A DNA stretch of 64,000 nt from Aphanothece hegewaldii CCALA 016. GTDB lineage: Bacteria > Cyanobacteriota > Cyanobacteriia > Cyanobacteriales > Microcystaceae. The stretch lies in assembly GCF_003007785.1 (NCBI RefSeq), contig NZ_PXOH01000006.1, positions 62,001 through 126,000 of the forward strand. The letters are read 5' to 3'. Made by a program: the position numbers and the translations under genes. This document shows, piece after piece, positions 19,728-29,260 of the stretch (positions are counted from its first letter, which is position 1; each line of letters starts with the position of its first letter). The notes below the pieces were generated by a model. The model was not told the DNA's origin and searched no databases. It saw nothing but the letters and a program-made list of their open reading frames with translations.

Positions 19728-19859
19728 TCTTTTTTTGATCGCCTCTATTATTATCCCTTGCTCAAATGTTGCCGGTTCTCTTTCTTATTGAAGATATATT
19801 TAATTTGATTGGATTGGGAGACCCTAAATATTTTAGAACATTTATATTATTTTTAATTT

Positions 19860-19881
19860 GGTTTGGTTTCCAAACCCCTAC
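19860..19881. repeat. Dispersed GGTTTGG/CCAAACC palindrome
   Basis: GGTTTGG-TTT-CCAAACC followed by CCTAC, between the cheB start and the end of the ATP-grasp gene. Confidence 0.8.
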
Positions 19882-19914
19882 ATTTGTACATCTGTATTGA
19901 TTTTGATTATAAAA

Positions 19915-21519
19915 TTAACGAACCCAATTAATCGGTGTTCCTGAAGATAGATTAAACGGACAAGCGTTTTTCATTCCTTCAGTTTCATTATCTAATACTT
20001 CTTCGACCCGACGATAAATATTTTCTGCTTCTTCGATGGAATCTCCAATACAGGTTAATCCCAGTTTACCAAATTCTGATAATGCCCCCATGAGATGAAA
20101 CACGGTTCCTGTTTTACTACTACTATCAAAATGTAGCTGATTTTCGGTGATAATATCCATTAAATCATCGGAAAGTAAGCCTTTGTACTGTGGTTTTTGC
20201 AAATTATCCGAAGCAATATAATATTTTTCTTCATTTTGCTGACTTAAAAACAGTCCCGTTTTGTAATCATATTTTCCATTGGTCAACAATTTTAAGGTCA
20301 TAAAAGGGTGAGTGGTTCCTCCTTTGCGGAGATTAATTTCGATCGCTTCTAAATCCCATGCTAAGGTATAAGGGTCTTGTACTGCGATAAAATCAACTCC
20401 GTAACGTTCCATCGCGCCTTTTTTCGCTAAAGATTCCCCCACTTTTAAGCCAATTTCTTGTAATTTTAAACGATAAGCATCATCAGCCGGAAATTTACAA
20501 CCAAGATAAATTTGTCCGTCTGGCCCACCTAAAATTTGATCATGGGTCGAGAGAATTTCCACTTGTCCGGTGGGACTAATATAACCTTGTACACTGGGGG
20601 ATCTTTTTTCTTCCCCTTCGATAAATGCTTCAACAATGGCACCTAGTTCGGGGATACGACTTGAAAAAGTTTCCCAAGTTTCATCGGGTGATTGAAAGCT
20701 TAATTTTTTTAATTGCTTTTCGATTAAATATTGTTTATCTTCTAAGGTAGTGGATGTAATCTCTATTTCGGAGCTAATGGGACGTAAATCTAAAACCGCG
20801 TTTCCTTCCCCCGAAAACCCTTCATTGAGTTTAACAACCATTCGTTTTAAACTCGGTTGACGTTCCCATAATTTCGCTACTTCTAAGATTAATTGGTCTA
20901 CTGTATCCACTAAGAAACTACCATCGGGATAAGGGATATTACATTCGGCGAAAATTTCCCGACTCCCACTCTTAGAACCCCAGTAATTTAAGTGAGGACT
21001 CGACGCTAATAAAGGTATATCTAATTGTAGGGATAATTCTTGTTCTAAATTAGTCGAATTAAAACAAACCATGTATGATTTACTTGGACGTAGAGCCTTA
21101 CGAATTCGTTCCACTAAGCGCGGACGTTCTAAGATTTTTTCGGTTAGTGGTCGAAAAGAATTATCATGGGTTGTGAGTAATAGTAAACGATTTCTGGCAT
21201 GAGAAAAAGGAATCCCCGGCAATAATTGTAAATAATAATCTACAATCATTCTAGATAGGGGTTGTGAAGTGACATAAATTAATCGGGTTTTGGGATTTCG
21301 TAAGCGAATCAGTGAAAATAATAATCGTTCTTCGTAATGGAGAAAACCAGCGACTTTTTGACCGACTCGTTGATCGATACTAAAAGAAGGGATGACTAGA
21401 ATATCTTGATCATCTTGTTCTAAAGGATCAGCGTTATTTAGACCTAAATGTTGTAACTGATCTTGTAATTCTCGAAACCGTTCTGCTTCTTTAGTGATAG
21501 AGTTAACGATCGCTTGCAT
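19915..21519 (-). CDS. ATP-grasp carboxylate-amine ligase-like protein (PGM1-related)
   Basis: 534 residues. The central and C-terminal parts resemble the ATP-grasp fold of the protein family annotated as peptide ligase PGM1-related: VVKLNEGFSGEGNA (about residues 229-242, the nucleotide-binding Lys/Gly loop), EAFIEGEEKRSPSVQGYI, and AWDLEAIEINLRKGGTTHPF (metal-binding Glu and Asn). ATP-grasp enzymes join a carboxylate to an amine through an acyl phosphate. The N-terminal 200 residues hold a Rossmann-like region (IDQRVGQKVAGFLHYEERLL). Substrates are unknown. Single gene on the minus strand; the region upstream holds the large hairpin array. Confidence 0.65.
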   Translation of the reverse strand: MQAIVNSITKEAERFRELQDQLQHLGLNNADPLEQDDQDILVIPSFSIDQRVGQKVAGFLHYEERLLFSLIRLRNPKTRLIYVTSQPLSRMIVDYYLQLLPGIPFSHARNRLLLLTTHDNSFRPLTEKILERPRLVERIRKALRPSKSYMVCFNSTNLEQELSLQLDIPLLASSPHLNYWGSKSGSREIFAECNIPYPDGSFLVDTVDQLILEVAKLWERQPSLKRMVVKLNEGFSGEGNAVLDLRPISSEIEITSTTLEDKQYLIEKQLKKLSFQSPDETWETFSSRIPELGAIVEAFIEGEEKRSPSVQGYISPTGQVEILSTHDQILGGPDGQIYLGCKFPADDAYRLKLQEIGLKVGESLAKKGAMERYGVDFIAVQDPYTLAWDLEAIEINLRKGGTTHPFMTLKLLTNGKYDYKTGLFLSQQNEEKYYIASDNLQKPQYKGLLSDDLMDIITENQLHFDSSSKTGTVFHLMGALSEFGKLGLTCIGDSIEEAENIYRRVEEVLDNETEGMKNACPFNLSSGTPINWVR

Positions 21520-21726
21520 TTTTTCCCAATCCCGTTAATACCCATATTTTTATTTTATCCTTAATTTTCCTTTTGTCTCGTGGTGTTGTCTTTCTTAATA
21601 TATTTTTAGTCGTCAGTTATACTAACTTGTTTTTTCCTCTCTATCTTGTGACAGTTGACAGGTTTCTACTTAAATCCATCCACACGGGTTTAATATATAA
21701 ATTAAAGATTAATTTTCTTCTAGTCT

Positions 21727-22579
21727 ACCGTGAAATGAATTTCCACAGCGAGTAGCTAAAGTTCATTAAAATGAACTAGAATTTTTAAGGTTAGTCGGTT
21801 TTAACCGACTTAAGCTGTGAGACAGAGAATTTATTCTCTGGCGTTATTATCCACTTCCATAAACCACCGTGAAATCAATTTCACGGCTCACAGCCAAAGT
21901 TCATTAAAATGAACTAGAATTTTTAAGGTTAGTCGGTTAAAACCGACTAAAGCTGTGAGACAGAGAATTTATTCTCTGGCGTTATTCTCCACTTCCATAA
22001 ACCACCGTGAAATCAATTTCACGACTCACAGCTAAAGTTCATTAAAATGAACTATAACTTTAATGATGAATCGGTTTTAACCGATTTTAGTTTTGAGACA
22101 GAGAATTTATTCTCTGGCGTTATTATCCACTTCCATAAACCACCGTGAAATCAATTTCACGGCTCACAGCCAAAGTTCATTAAAATGAACTAGAATTTTT
22201 AAGGTTAGTCGGTTAAAACCGACTAAAGCTGTGAGACAGAGAATTTATTCTCTGGCGTTATTCTCCACTTCCATAAACCACCGTGAAATCAATTTCACGA
22301 CTCACAGCTAAAGTTCATTAAAATGAACTATAACTTTAATGATGAATCGGTTTTAACCGATTTTAGTTTTGAGACAGAGAATTTATTCTCTGGCGTTATT
22401 ATCCACTTCCATAAACCACCGTGAAATCAATTTCACGGCTCACAGCCAAAGTCCATTAAAATAGACTAAGATTCTTGTTTTAAGTTAGTCGGTTTTAACC
22501 ACGGGGCTTACAAGAGGGCGACGCAGGTTCGCCCTACAGCCCCTCGACTTAAGCTATGAGGCAGTGAATTTATTCACTG
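21727..22579. repeat. Hairpin array, 138-bp units in a 276-bp higher-order repeat
   Basis: The hairpin CAGAGAATTTATTCTCTG recurs at 21823, 21961, 22099, 22237 and 22375, an exact 138-bp period. Two unit types alternate, so 21841-22116 and 22117-22392 are near-identical 276-bp copies. Each unit holds CCGTGAAATCAATTTCACGG (or one-base variant), AGTTCATTAAAATGAACT, A[G/A]TCGGTTTTAACCGA[C/T]T and the CAGAGAAT hairpin. The last, divergent unit (22430-22579) ends with CAGTGAATTTATTCACTG and contains the second nested element. The 200 bases before the array (21520-21726) hold nothing I can support. Confidence 0.92.
22503..22543. repeat. Nested mini-hairpin element, copy 2
   Basis: Outer stem GGGGCT (22503-22508) with AGCCCC (22538-22543), inner stem AGGGCGA (22515-22521) with TCGCCCT (22529-22535), loop CGCAGGT (22522-22528). 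It splits the right arm of a host hairpin (AGTCGGTTTTAACC | CGACT). Confidence 0.85.
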
Positions 22580-22613
22580 GCTATTAAATATCAACTCATT
22601 ACTAATTAAACCA

Positions 22614-23648
22614 ATGCAATATAAAAAACTGGGTAATAGTGATTTACAGGTTTCCGAACTTTGTTTAGGAACCATGACTTATGGACAACAAAATACAATA
22701 GAAGAAGCACATCAACAGTTAGATTATGCTATTTATTGTGGGATTAATTTTATCGATACTGCTGAAATGTATCCCGTACCTCCACAAGCACAAACGCAAG
22801 GAAAAACCGAATCATACATCGGTGAATGGTTAGTTAAACAACAGCGCGATCAAATTATTCTTGCGACAAAAATAGCTGGAGGAAGCACCCGTTTAAAATG
22901 GTTGCGGAGTGGCAATTTAAGAATTGATCGAACTAATGTTCAACAAGCTATAGATGATAGTCTAAAAAGATTAAAAACAGATTATATTGATCTCTATCAA
23001 ATTCATTGGCCTGATCGTTATGTACCTCTTTTTGGTTCACCCGATTATGATGTTACACAAGAACGAGAAACTACGCCGTTTTTAGAACAATTAGAAATAT
23101 TTGCCGATTTAATTAAAGCGGGTAAAATTCGTTATTTAGGTTTGAGTAATGAAACCCCATTCGGAGTCTGTGAATTTTGTCATATCGCAGAAAAAATGAA
23201 CTTACCGAAAATAGTTTCTATTCAAAATGCGTTTAGTTTAGTGAATCGAACTTTTCATATAAATCTAGCTGAAACTTGTCGCTTCCATAATGTTAGTTTA
23301 CTCGCATATAGTCCCTTGGGTTTTGGCACACTTACAGGTAAATATTTACAAAAAAACGCTCAAGGACGAATTAATTTATTTAAAGGATTTGGACAAAGAT
23401 ACGATAAACAGAATCTAACCGAAGCAGTACAAGCCTATGTTAATGTAGCACAAAAATATAATTTATCTCCAGCACAAATGGCCTTAGCTTATGTGAGAAG
23501 TCGTTGGTTTGTCACCAGTACAATTATCGGTGCAACTACTCTAGAACAACTCAAAGAAAACATTAATAGTGCTGAGATAGAATTGAGTCGAGAAATCTTA
23601 CAAAATATTGACGCAGTACATTTTCGTTACCCTAATCCTACTCCCTAA
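22614..23648 (+). CDS. tas: Aldo/keto reductase, Tas type
   Basis: 344 residues, NADPH-dependent TIM-barrel oxidoreductase. It follows the E. coli Tas protein closely: LGTMTYGQQN (18-27), FIDTAEMYPVPPQAQTQGKTE (Asp and Tyr of the catalytic set; cited in part), QIHWPDRYVPLFG with the catalytic His, GLSNETPFGV, SPLGFGTLTGKYL and IIGATTLEQLKENI for cofactor binding. Catalytic Asp, Tyr, Lys (ATKIAGG) and His are all present. The physiological substrate of Tas is not settled. The ATG lies 35 bases after the last hairpin of the array, so the promoter is inside or at the edge of the repeats. Confidence 0.88.
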   Translation: MQYKKLGNSDLQVSELCLGTMTYGQQNTIEEAHQQLDYAIYCGINFIDTAEMYPVPPQAQTQGKTESYIGEWLVKQQRDQIILATKIAGGSTRLKWLRSGNLRIDRTNVQQAIDDSLKRLKTDYIDLYQIHWPDRYVPLFGSPDYDVTQERETTPFLEQLEIFADLIKAGKIRYLGLSNETPFGVCEFCHIAEKMNLPKIVSIQNAFSLVNRTFHINLAETCRFHNVSLLAYSPLGFGTLTGKYLQKNAQGRINLFKGFGQRYDKQNLTEAVQAYVNVAQKYNLSPAQMALAYVRSRWFVTSTIIGATTLEQLKENINSAEIELSREILQNIDAVHFRYPNPTP

Positions 23649-23809
23649 TCGTAGATGATTGAGGTACGGGAATCCGAATCTACCCAATGTGGTATTTTGT
23701 CGGGCATAATGAGACTAGAATCAGCCAAAATAAATGGTAAGAATCCTAAAATCTGATTCTAATTGAGAATTAGACGTAAACTGTTGTTATTAATAGAATT
23801 GAAAGACTT

Positions 23810-25780
23810 ATGACGGTACTCGAAAAAGGTAATATCACGATTCATACTGAGAATATTTTCCCCATCATCAAAAAATCTCTCTATACCAATCACGAAATCT
23901 TTTTACGGGAACTCATTTCTAATAGTGTTGATGCAATTTCTAAGTTAAAAATGGCATCTCTTGCAGGTGAAGTTACTGGAGATATTCCCGAACCTGAAAT
24001 TATTTTAAGTGTCGATAAAGAGGCCAAAACGCTTTCTATCAGTGATACTGGACTTGGGATGACAGTAGAAGAAGTCAAAAAATATATTAACCAAGTTGCT
24101 TTTTCTAGTGCAGAAGAATTCGTACAAAAATATCAAAAATCTTCTAATGATTTAATTGGTCATTTTGGACTAGGGTTCTATTCTGCTTTTATGGTAGCCA
24201 AACAAGTAGAAATTGATACCCTATCTTACCAAGAGGGCGCACAAGCGGTACACTGGTCTTGTGATGGTTCTCCCGCATTTGAATTAAGCGAATCTTCCCG
24301 TAATACCATCGGAACAACAATTACACTCACTCTACAAGATGAAGAACTAGAATATCTTGAACCTGCAAGAATTCGTCAGTTAGTTTCCACCTATTCTGAT
24401 TTTATGTCTGTCCCGATCAAATTTGAAGGAGAGACAATCAATAAACAACGCGCTTTGTGGAAAGAGTCACCCCAAAATTTAACCAAAGAAGATTATCTAG
24501 AATTTTATCGCTATCTGTATCCGTTTCAAGAAGAGCCTCTATTATGGGTACACTTGAATACAGATTATCCTTTCTTACTCAATGGTATTCTCTATTTCCC
24601 CAAACTCAAACCCGATGTCGATGTGACGCGAGGACAAATTAAACTATTCTGTAATCAAGTTTTCGTGAGTGATCACTGTGAAGAGATTATACCCGAATTC
24701 TTGATGCCACTGCGCGGAGTGATCGATAGTCCCGATATTCCCCTTAATGTATCACGAAGTGCCTTAACTAGCGATCGCACAGTACGTCGTATAGCTGATT
24801 TTATCTCGAAAAAGATTGCCGATCGTCTAAAATCAGTTTACTCCGAAGACGCTCTTGAGTACATCCGTTGTTGGGAAGATGTCGCAACCTTTGTTAAATA
24901 CGGTTCTATTCGTGACGAAAAATTCAAAAAACAAGTCGAAGATATTCTAATCTACCGTACCACATATAAACCCGAAGAAACCCCAAAAGTAGAAGTACAA
25001 ACCGAGGGGGATGCGTGGCAAAATGTATCTAGTACAAGCGAACCTCTAACGGCGATTGAACAAGAAGGTTACACGACACTAAAAGCATATCTTGATCGCA
25101 ACAAAGAACGTCATGAGAATAGTATTTTTTATTGCACAGACTCAGCAACCCAAGCAACCTACGTTCAACTGTACAAAAATCAGGGTTTAGAAATTCTGTT
25201 TTTTGACTCATTCATTGACACTAACTATTTTATTCCCTTCCTAGAGAGAGAAAATTCTAACGTCAAATTTACACGGGTTGACTCAGAACTTGATCCTACT
25301 TTACTCGAAAAAGATCAAGCTAGTGAGATCGTTGATCCTAACACGAATAAAACCCGTAGTGAATTGATCAAAGAACTCTTTGAACAAGCCTTAAATAATC
25401 CTCGCATAAATGTGCGCGTCGAGTCGATTAAATCCGATGATCCTAAAGGAACACCCCCCGCTATGGTATTATTACCTGAAGCGATGCGACGACTCCAAGA
25501 AATGACCGCATTGATGCAACAACAGATGATGTCATTTCCTGAAGATCATGTGTTGATGGTGAATTCATCTCATCCATTAATCCAAAATATCCTCAATCTC
25601 AGTCAGGGTAGCATTATTTCGGGTAGTGGTGAATCACCCAGTGCAGAATTAGCTAAAAATTTGTGTCAACACGTCTATGATATTGCATTGATGGCACAAA
25701 GAGGCTTTAATGCAGAAGGAATGACATCCTTTATCGAGCGTTCTAATTCCGTATTGACTAAATTGACTGAAAAGATTTAG
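23810..25780 (+). CDS. htpG: HtpG, Hsp90-type chaperone
   Basis: 656 residues, the normal bacterial length. The N-terminal ATP-binding domain has the conserved NHEIFLRELISNSVDA start (part), SISDTGLGMTVEEV, and LIGHFGLGFYSAFMVA. The middle domain carries the catalytic Arg region (LNVSRSALTSDRTVRRI) and the C-terminal domain mediates dimerisation. In cyanobacteria HtpG supports heat, light and phycobilisome-linker homeostasis. The upstream 160 bases contain no CIRCE-type repeat. A GGTTTGG palindrome follows 12 bases after the stop. Confidence 0.95.
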   Translation: MTVLEKGNITIHTENIFPIIKKSLYTNHEIFLRELISNSVDAISKLKMASLAGEVTGDIPEPEIILSVDKEAKTLSISDTGLGMTVEEVKKYINQVAFSSAEEFVQKYQKSSNDLIGHFGLGFYSAFMVAKQVEIDTLSYQEGAQAVHWSCDGSPAFELSESSRNTIGTTITLTLQDEELEYLEPARIRQLVSTYSDFMSVPIKFEGETINKQRALWKESPQNLTKEDYLEFYRYLYPFQEEPLLWVHLNTDYPFLLNGILYFPKLKPDVDVTRGQIKLFCNQVFVSDHCEEIIPEFLMPLRGVIDSPDIPLNVSRSALTSDRTVRRIADFISKKIADRLKSVYSEDALEYIRCWEDVATFVKYGSIRDEKFKKQVEDILIYRTTYKPEETPKVEVQTEGDAWQNVSSTSEPLTAIEQEGYTTLKAYLDRNKERHENSIFYCTDSATQATYVQLYKNQGLEILFFDSFIDTNYFIPFLERENSNVKFTRVDSELDPTLLEKDQASEIVDPNTNKTRSELIKELFEQALNNPRINVRVESIKSDDPKGTPPAMVLLPEAMRRLQEMTALMQQQMMSFPEDHVLMVNSSHPLIQNILNLSQGSIISGSGESPSAELAKNLCQHVYDIALMAQRGFNAEGMTSFIERSNSVLTKLTEKI

Positions 25781-25791
25781 ATTTCGTCGTA

Positions 25792-25813
25792 AGGGTTTGG
25801 TTTTCAAACCCTA
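25792..25813. repeat. Dispersed palindrome after htpG
   Basis: AGGGTTTGGTTTTCAAACCCTA, same family as 3910. It is not followed by a T run on the plus strand, so I do not call it a terminator. Confidence 0.75.
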
Positions 25814-25838
25814 TCATAATTTCATAAAAGGTTAAATT

Positions 25839-26147
25839 ATGAATAATCAAGAACTACGCCAACAAATTAATCAAAAAATCTCTACCTTATCTAAAGAACA
25901 GCTTAACTCGATCTGGCAGTTTATTGAATCTTTAAATTTACCATCTCAGCTACCCTTACCACAAGGAAAAACAGTTTTAGAACGAATGGGGGGTTATCCA
26001 ACAACTTTACTTTTAGGAAATGAAGATTTATCATATCGAGACGTTCGTCACAAAATTATAGCAGAACAGATACAAAAACGTCATCATCTGTATTTTCATA
26101 GTGTCTTTCTCTCATCAATATTGTATTATTTTACTCAATTCGGCTAG
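25839..26147 (+). CDS. Small antitoxin-like protein
   Basis: 102 residues. The first 85 (ELRQQINQKISTLSKEQLNSIWQFIESL, cited in part, then GKTVLERMGGYPTTLLLGNEDLSYRDVRHKIIAEQIQKRHH) resemble small cyanobacterial proteins often annotated as antitoxins of type II systems. The final 17 residues (LYFHSVFLSSILYYFTQFG, in part) are hydrophobic and unlike the charged ends I would expect, so a late frameshift may have replaced the original terminus. No toxin gene is adjacent. It sits between htpG and mutS with no obvious operon link. Confidence 0.5.
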   Translation: MNNQELRQQINQKISTLSKEQLNSIWQFIESLNLPSQLPLPQGKTVLERMGGYPTTLLLGNEDLSYRDVRHKIIAEQIQKRHHLYFHSVFLSSILYYFTQFG

Positions 26148-26233
26148 ATAGAATAACAGTTACAATCTTTAACACCAATTCTGTCCAACTTGCGATAGAG
26201 TCATAAAAGCCGTTCCGTCAATTAATCTCATCG

Positions 26234-28861
26234 ATGACTAGCCCTCCAGAGTCAAATCCTATTACCACAGAAATCGGAAATAAGCAAGCCCCTCATGGAG
26301 ATTATCGCATACTCGATCGCACAAAATTAACCCCGATGCACCAGCATTATGTCGAGGTGAAAGAAAAGTACCCAGGGGCATTATTGTTGTATCGTGTCGG
26401 TGATTTTTTTGAATGCTTTTTCCAAGATGCAGTAGTAATATCCAGAGAATTAGAATTAGTTCTCACCAGTAAAGAAGGGGGAAAAGACATCGGAAGAGTT
26501 GCGATGACTGGGGTTCCTCATCATGCCCTAGAGCGTTATAGTAGATTATTAGTCGAAAAAGGTTACGCGGTAATAATATGTGATCAAGTTGAAGATTCTG
26601 CCATTGCAAAAGAAGAAAAACGCATGGTAGAAAGACAAATCACAAAACTTCTCACCCCTGGTACTTTGACTGATGACGGGATGTTGCAAGCAAGACGAAA
26701 TAATTTTCTTGCTGCTGTTGTTATTGCGGGGGAACATTGGGGGTTAGCGTATGCAGACATCTCTACAGGAGAATTTTTCACGACTCAAGCAAGTGATTTA
26801 TCCTCGCTTTCGGTGGAATTATTGCGATTACAGCCCTCAGAAATCCTAATCCCAACAAACGCTCCTGATCTTAAAAGTTTACTACGTCCTGGGGAAAAAT
26901 CCGAGCATTTACCAACTTGTTTACCTGACTCGTTTTGTTATTCATTACGATCGCAAACTCCGTTTCTTCTTCCTGAAGCAAAACCCCGTTTACTGACTAC
27001 ATTCAAAATTAAATCATTAGAAGGGTTAGGGTGTGAACATCTTCCTTTAGCCATTCGTGCTGCTGGGGGTTTACTTGAATATATCGAAGATACCCAAAAA
27101 GCCAATAAAATCCCATTACAACCATTGCGTACTTATAGTTTAGCGGATTATTTGATTTTGGATCATCAAACCAGAAGAAACCTAGAAATTACGCAAACTG
27201 TAAGAGATGGCAGCTTCTACGGTTCATTACTTTGGGCATTAGATCGCACCTGTACCGCAATGGGAGGAAGGGCATTACGTCGCTGGTTTATGCAACCTTT
27301 ACTCGACCCCAAAGGCATTAAAGCAAGACAAGATACAATACAAGAATTATCAGATCATCCTTCATTACGCCAAGATTTACGGCAATTATTACGCAGTATA
27401 TACGATATCGAACGAATTACGGGGCGTGTTGGTTCAGGAACCGCAAATGCTAGAGATTTATTATCATTATCCGAGTCTTTAGTTAAATTAGCCGATTTAT
27501 CTATATTAGCGAATCAAGGTACCTCACCTTTTCTCAAAGCTTTACAAAAAATTCCCCCAGACTTAGAACCATTAGGCAAAAAAGTTTTATCCTTTTTAGT
27601 CGAATCTCTCCCACTTCAGATCAAAGAGGGTGGTATCATTCGAGATGGGGTCGATCCTCAACTTGATGGAATGCGCGAACAATATCAAGAGGATATCCAG
27701 TGGTTAGCGAATTTTGAAGCGACGGAAAAGAAACGCACTGGAATTACTAACCTGAAAGTCGATTCTAATAAATCCTTTGGTTACTATATCAGTTTACCCC
27801 GTTCTAAAGCCGAACTTGCCCCCGAAAATTATATCCGCAAACAAACTCTACTTAATGAAGAACGTTATATTACTCCAGAATTAAAAGAACGAGAAACCCG
27901 TATCCTAACCGCGAAAGATGATCTAAATCGCTTAGAGTACGAAATATTTACCGATTTACGTTCAGAAGTATCCGAAAAAGCCCAAGAAATCCGTAATATT
28001 GCTAAAGCAGTCGCCGCGATCGATGTTTTATCGGGTTTAGCAGAAATTGCAGTGTATCAAGGATATTGTCGCCCAGAATTTGTCGAAGGAAGATTAATTG
28101 ATGTCAAAAATGGTAGACATCCCGTTGTCGAACAATCATTAGGGGCGGGGTTTTTTGTCCCAAATTCAACAACACTCGGCAATAGTTTAGAGGAAAATTA
28201 TCCAGATCTTGTTATTCTAACAGGGCCGAATGCCAGTGGTAAAAGTTGTTATCTTAGACAGGTGGGTTTAATTCAACTGATGGCACAAACGGGAAGTTAT
28301 GTACCCGCGACTACTGCAAAATTATCGATATGCGATCGTATTTTTACACGAGTTGGTGCAGTTGATGATCTTGCTACAGGTCAATCAACTTTTATGGTAG
28401 AAATGAATGAAACCGCAAATATCCTCAATCATGCTACAGCTAGATCATTAGTATTACTTGATGAGATTGGACGCGGAACAGCTACCTTTGATGGGCTATC
28501 GATAGCTTGGGCAGTTGCGGAGTATTTAGCGACAGAAATTCAGTCTAGAACGATTTTTGCGACCCATTATCACGAATTAAACGAACTCGCTTCGATTCTA
28601 ACGAATGTAGCGAATTATCAAGTTACCGTACAAGAGACACCCACTCAAATTATATTTTTGCACCAAGTACGCCCCGGTGGTGCTGATAAATCCTATGGTA
28701 TCGAAGCAGGAAGGTTAGCGGGTTTACCATCATCAGTTATTACACGTGCTAAACAAGTCATGGGTCAAATAGAAAAACATAGTAAGATTGCTTTAGGATT
28801 GCGAGAAGGTATTCAAAAAATGACCCCAAATCAGAAACAGTTAGATATTTTTGGGGAGTAG
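26234..28861 (+). CDS. mutS: DNA mismatch repair protein MutS
   Basis: 875 residues, full length MutS1. The mismatch-recognition domain has the [14 protein letters not shown] motif (Phe-x-Glu, about residues 55-68). The lever/clamp core follows, then the ABC-type ATPase: Walker [14 protein letters not shown] near residue 663, signature [18 protein letters not shown], Walker [17 protein letters not shown], and the His of [10 protein letters not shown]. It recognises base mismatches in replicated DNA. Many cyanobacteria lack a standard methyl-directed system, so strand choice is open. The gene ends 30 bases before a repeat field. Confidence 0.96.
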   Translation: MTSPPESNPITTEIGNKQAPHGDYRILDRTKLTPMHQHYVEVKEKYPGALLLYRVGDFFECFFQDAVVISRELELVLTSKEGGKDIGRVAMTGVPHHALERYSRLLVEKGYAVIICDQVEDSAIAKEEKRMVERQITKLLTPGTLTDDGMLQARRNNFLAAVVIAGEHWGLAYADISTGEFFTTQASDLSSLSVELLRLQPSEILIPTNAPDLKSLLRPGEKSEHLPTCLPDSFCYSLRSQTPFLLPEAKPRLLTTFKIKSLEGLGCEHLPLAIRAAGGLLEYIEDTQKANKIPLQPLRTYSLADYLILDHQTRRNLEITQTVRDGSFYGSLLWALDRTCTAMGGRALRRWFMQPLLDPKGIKARQDTIQELSDHPSLRQDLRQLLRSIYDIERITGRVGSGTANARDLLSLSESLVKLADLSILANQGTSPFLKALQKIPPDLEPLGKKVLSFLVESLPLQIKEGGIIRDGVDPQLDGMREQYQEDIQWLANFEATEKKRTGITNLKVDSNKSFGYYISLPRSKAELAPENYIRKQTLLNEERYITPELKERETRILTAKDDLNRLEYEIFTDLRSEVSEKAQEIRNIAKAVAAIDVLSGLAEIAVYQGYCRPEFVEGRLIDVKNGRHPVVEQSLGAGFFVPNSTTLGNSLEENYPDLVILTGPNASGKSCYLRQVGLIQLMAQTGSYVPATTAKLSICDRIFTRVGAVDDLATGQSTFMVEMNETANILNHATARSLVLLDEIGRGTATFDGLSIAWAVAEYLATEIQSRTIFATHYHELNELASILTNVANYQVTVQETPTQIIFLHQVRPGGADKSYGIEAGRLAGLPSSVITRAKQVMGQIEKHSKIALGLREGIQKMTPNQKQLDIFGE

Positions 28862-28891
28862 TTAAGAATTAATAGAAGATAAATATTTAGT

Positions 28892-29019
28892 CAGATTATT
28901 AGATTGCCAGATTATTAGATTGCCAGATTATTAGATTGCCAGATTATTAGATTGCCAGATTATTAAATTGCCAGATTATTAAATTGTCAGATTATTAAAT
29001 TGCCAGATTATTAAATTGC
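28892..29019. repeat. 16-bp tandem array (CAGATTATTAGATTGC), 8 units
   Basis: Eight abutting units, the first four with AGATTGC and the last four with AAATTGC or AAATTGT. The array runs straight into the left hairpin of the module at 29020, whose first bases CAG match the unit start. Confidence 0.92.
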
Positions 29020-29248
<229 letters not shown>

Positions 29249-29260
29249 TCAACTAACATA

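Noticed and set aside
21573-21755. 60-codon open frame upstream of the hairpin array
   Set aside because: Low-complexity Phe/Leu composition, no ribosome binding site, and it runs into the repeat.
23648-23809. Possible CIRCE/HrcA operator upstream of htpG
   Set aside because: Only a loose GAATCAG...CTGATTC pair separated by about 28 bases is seen; it does not fit CIRCE.
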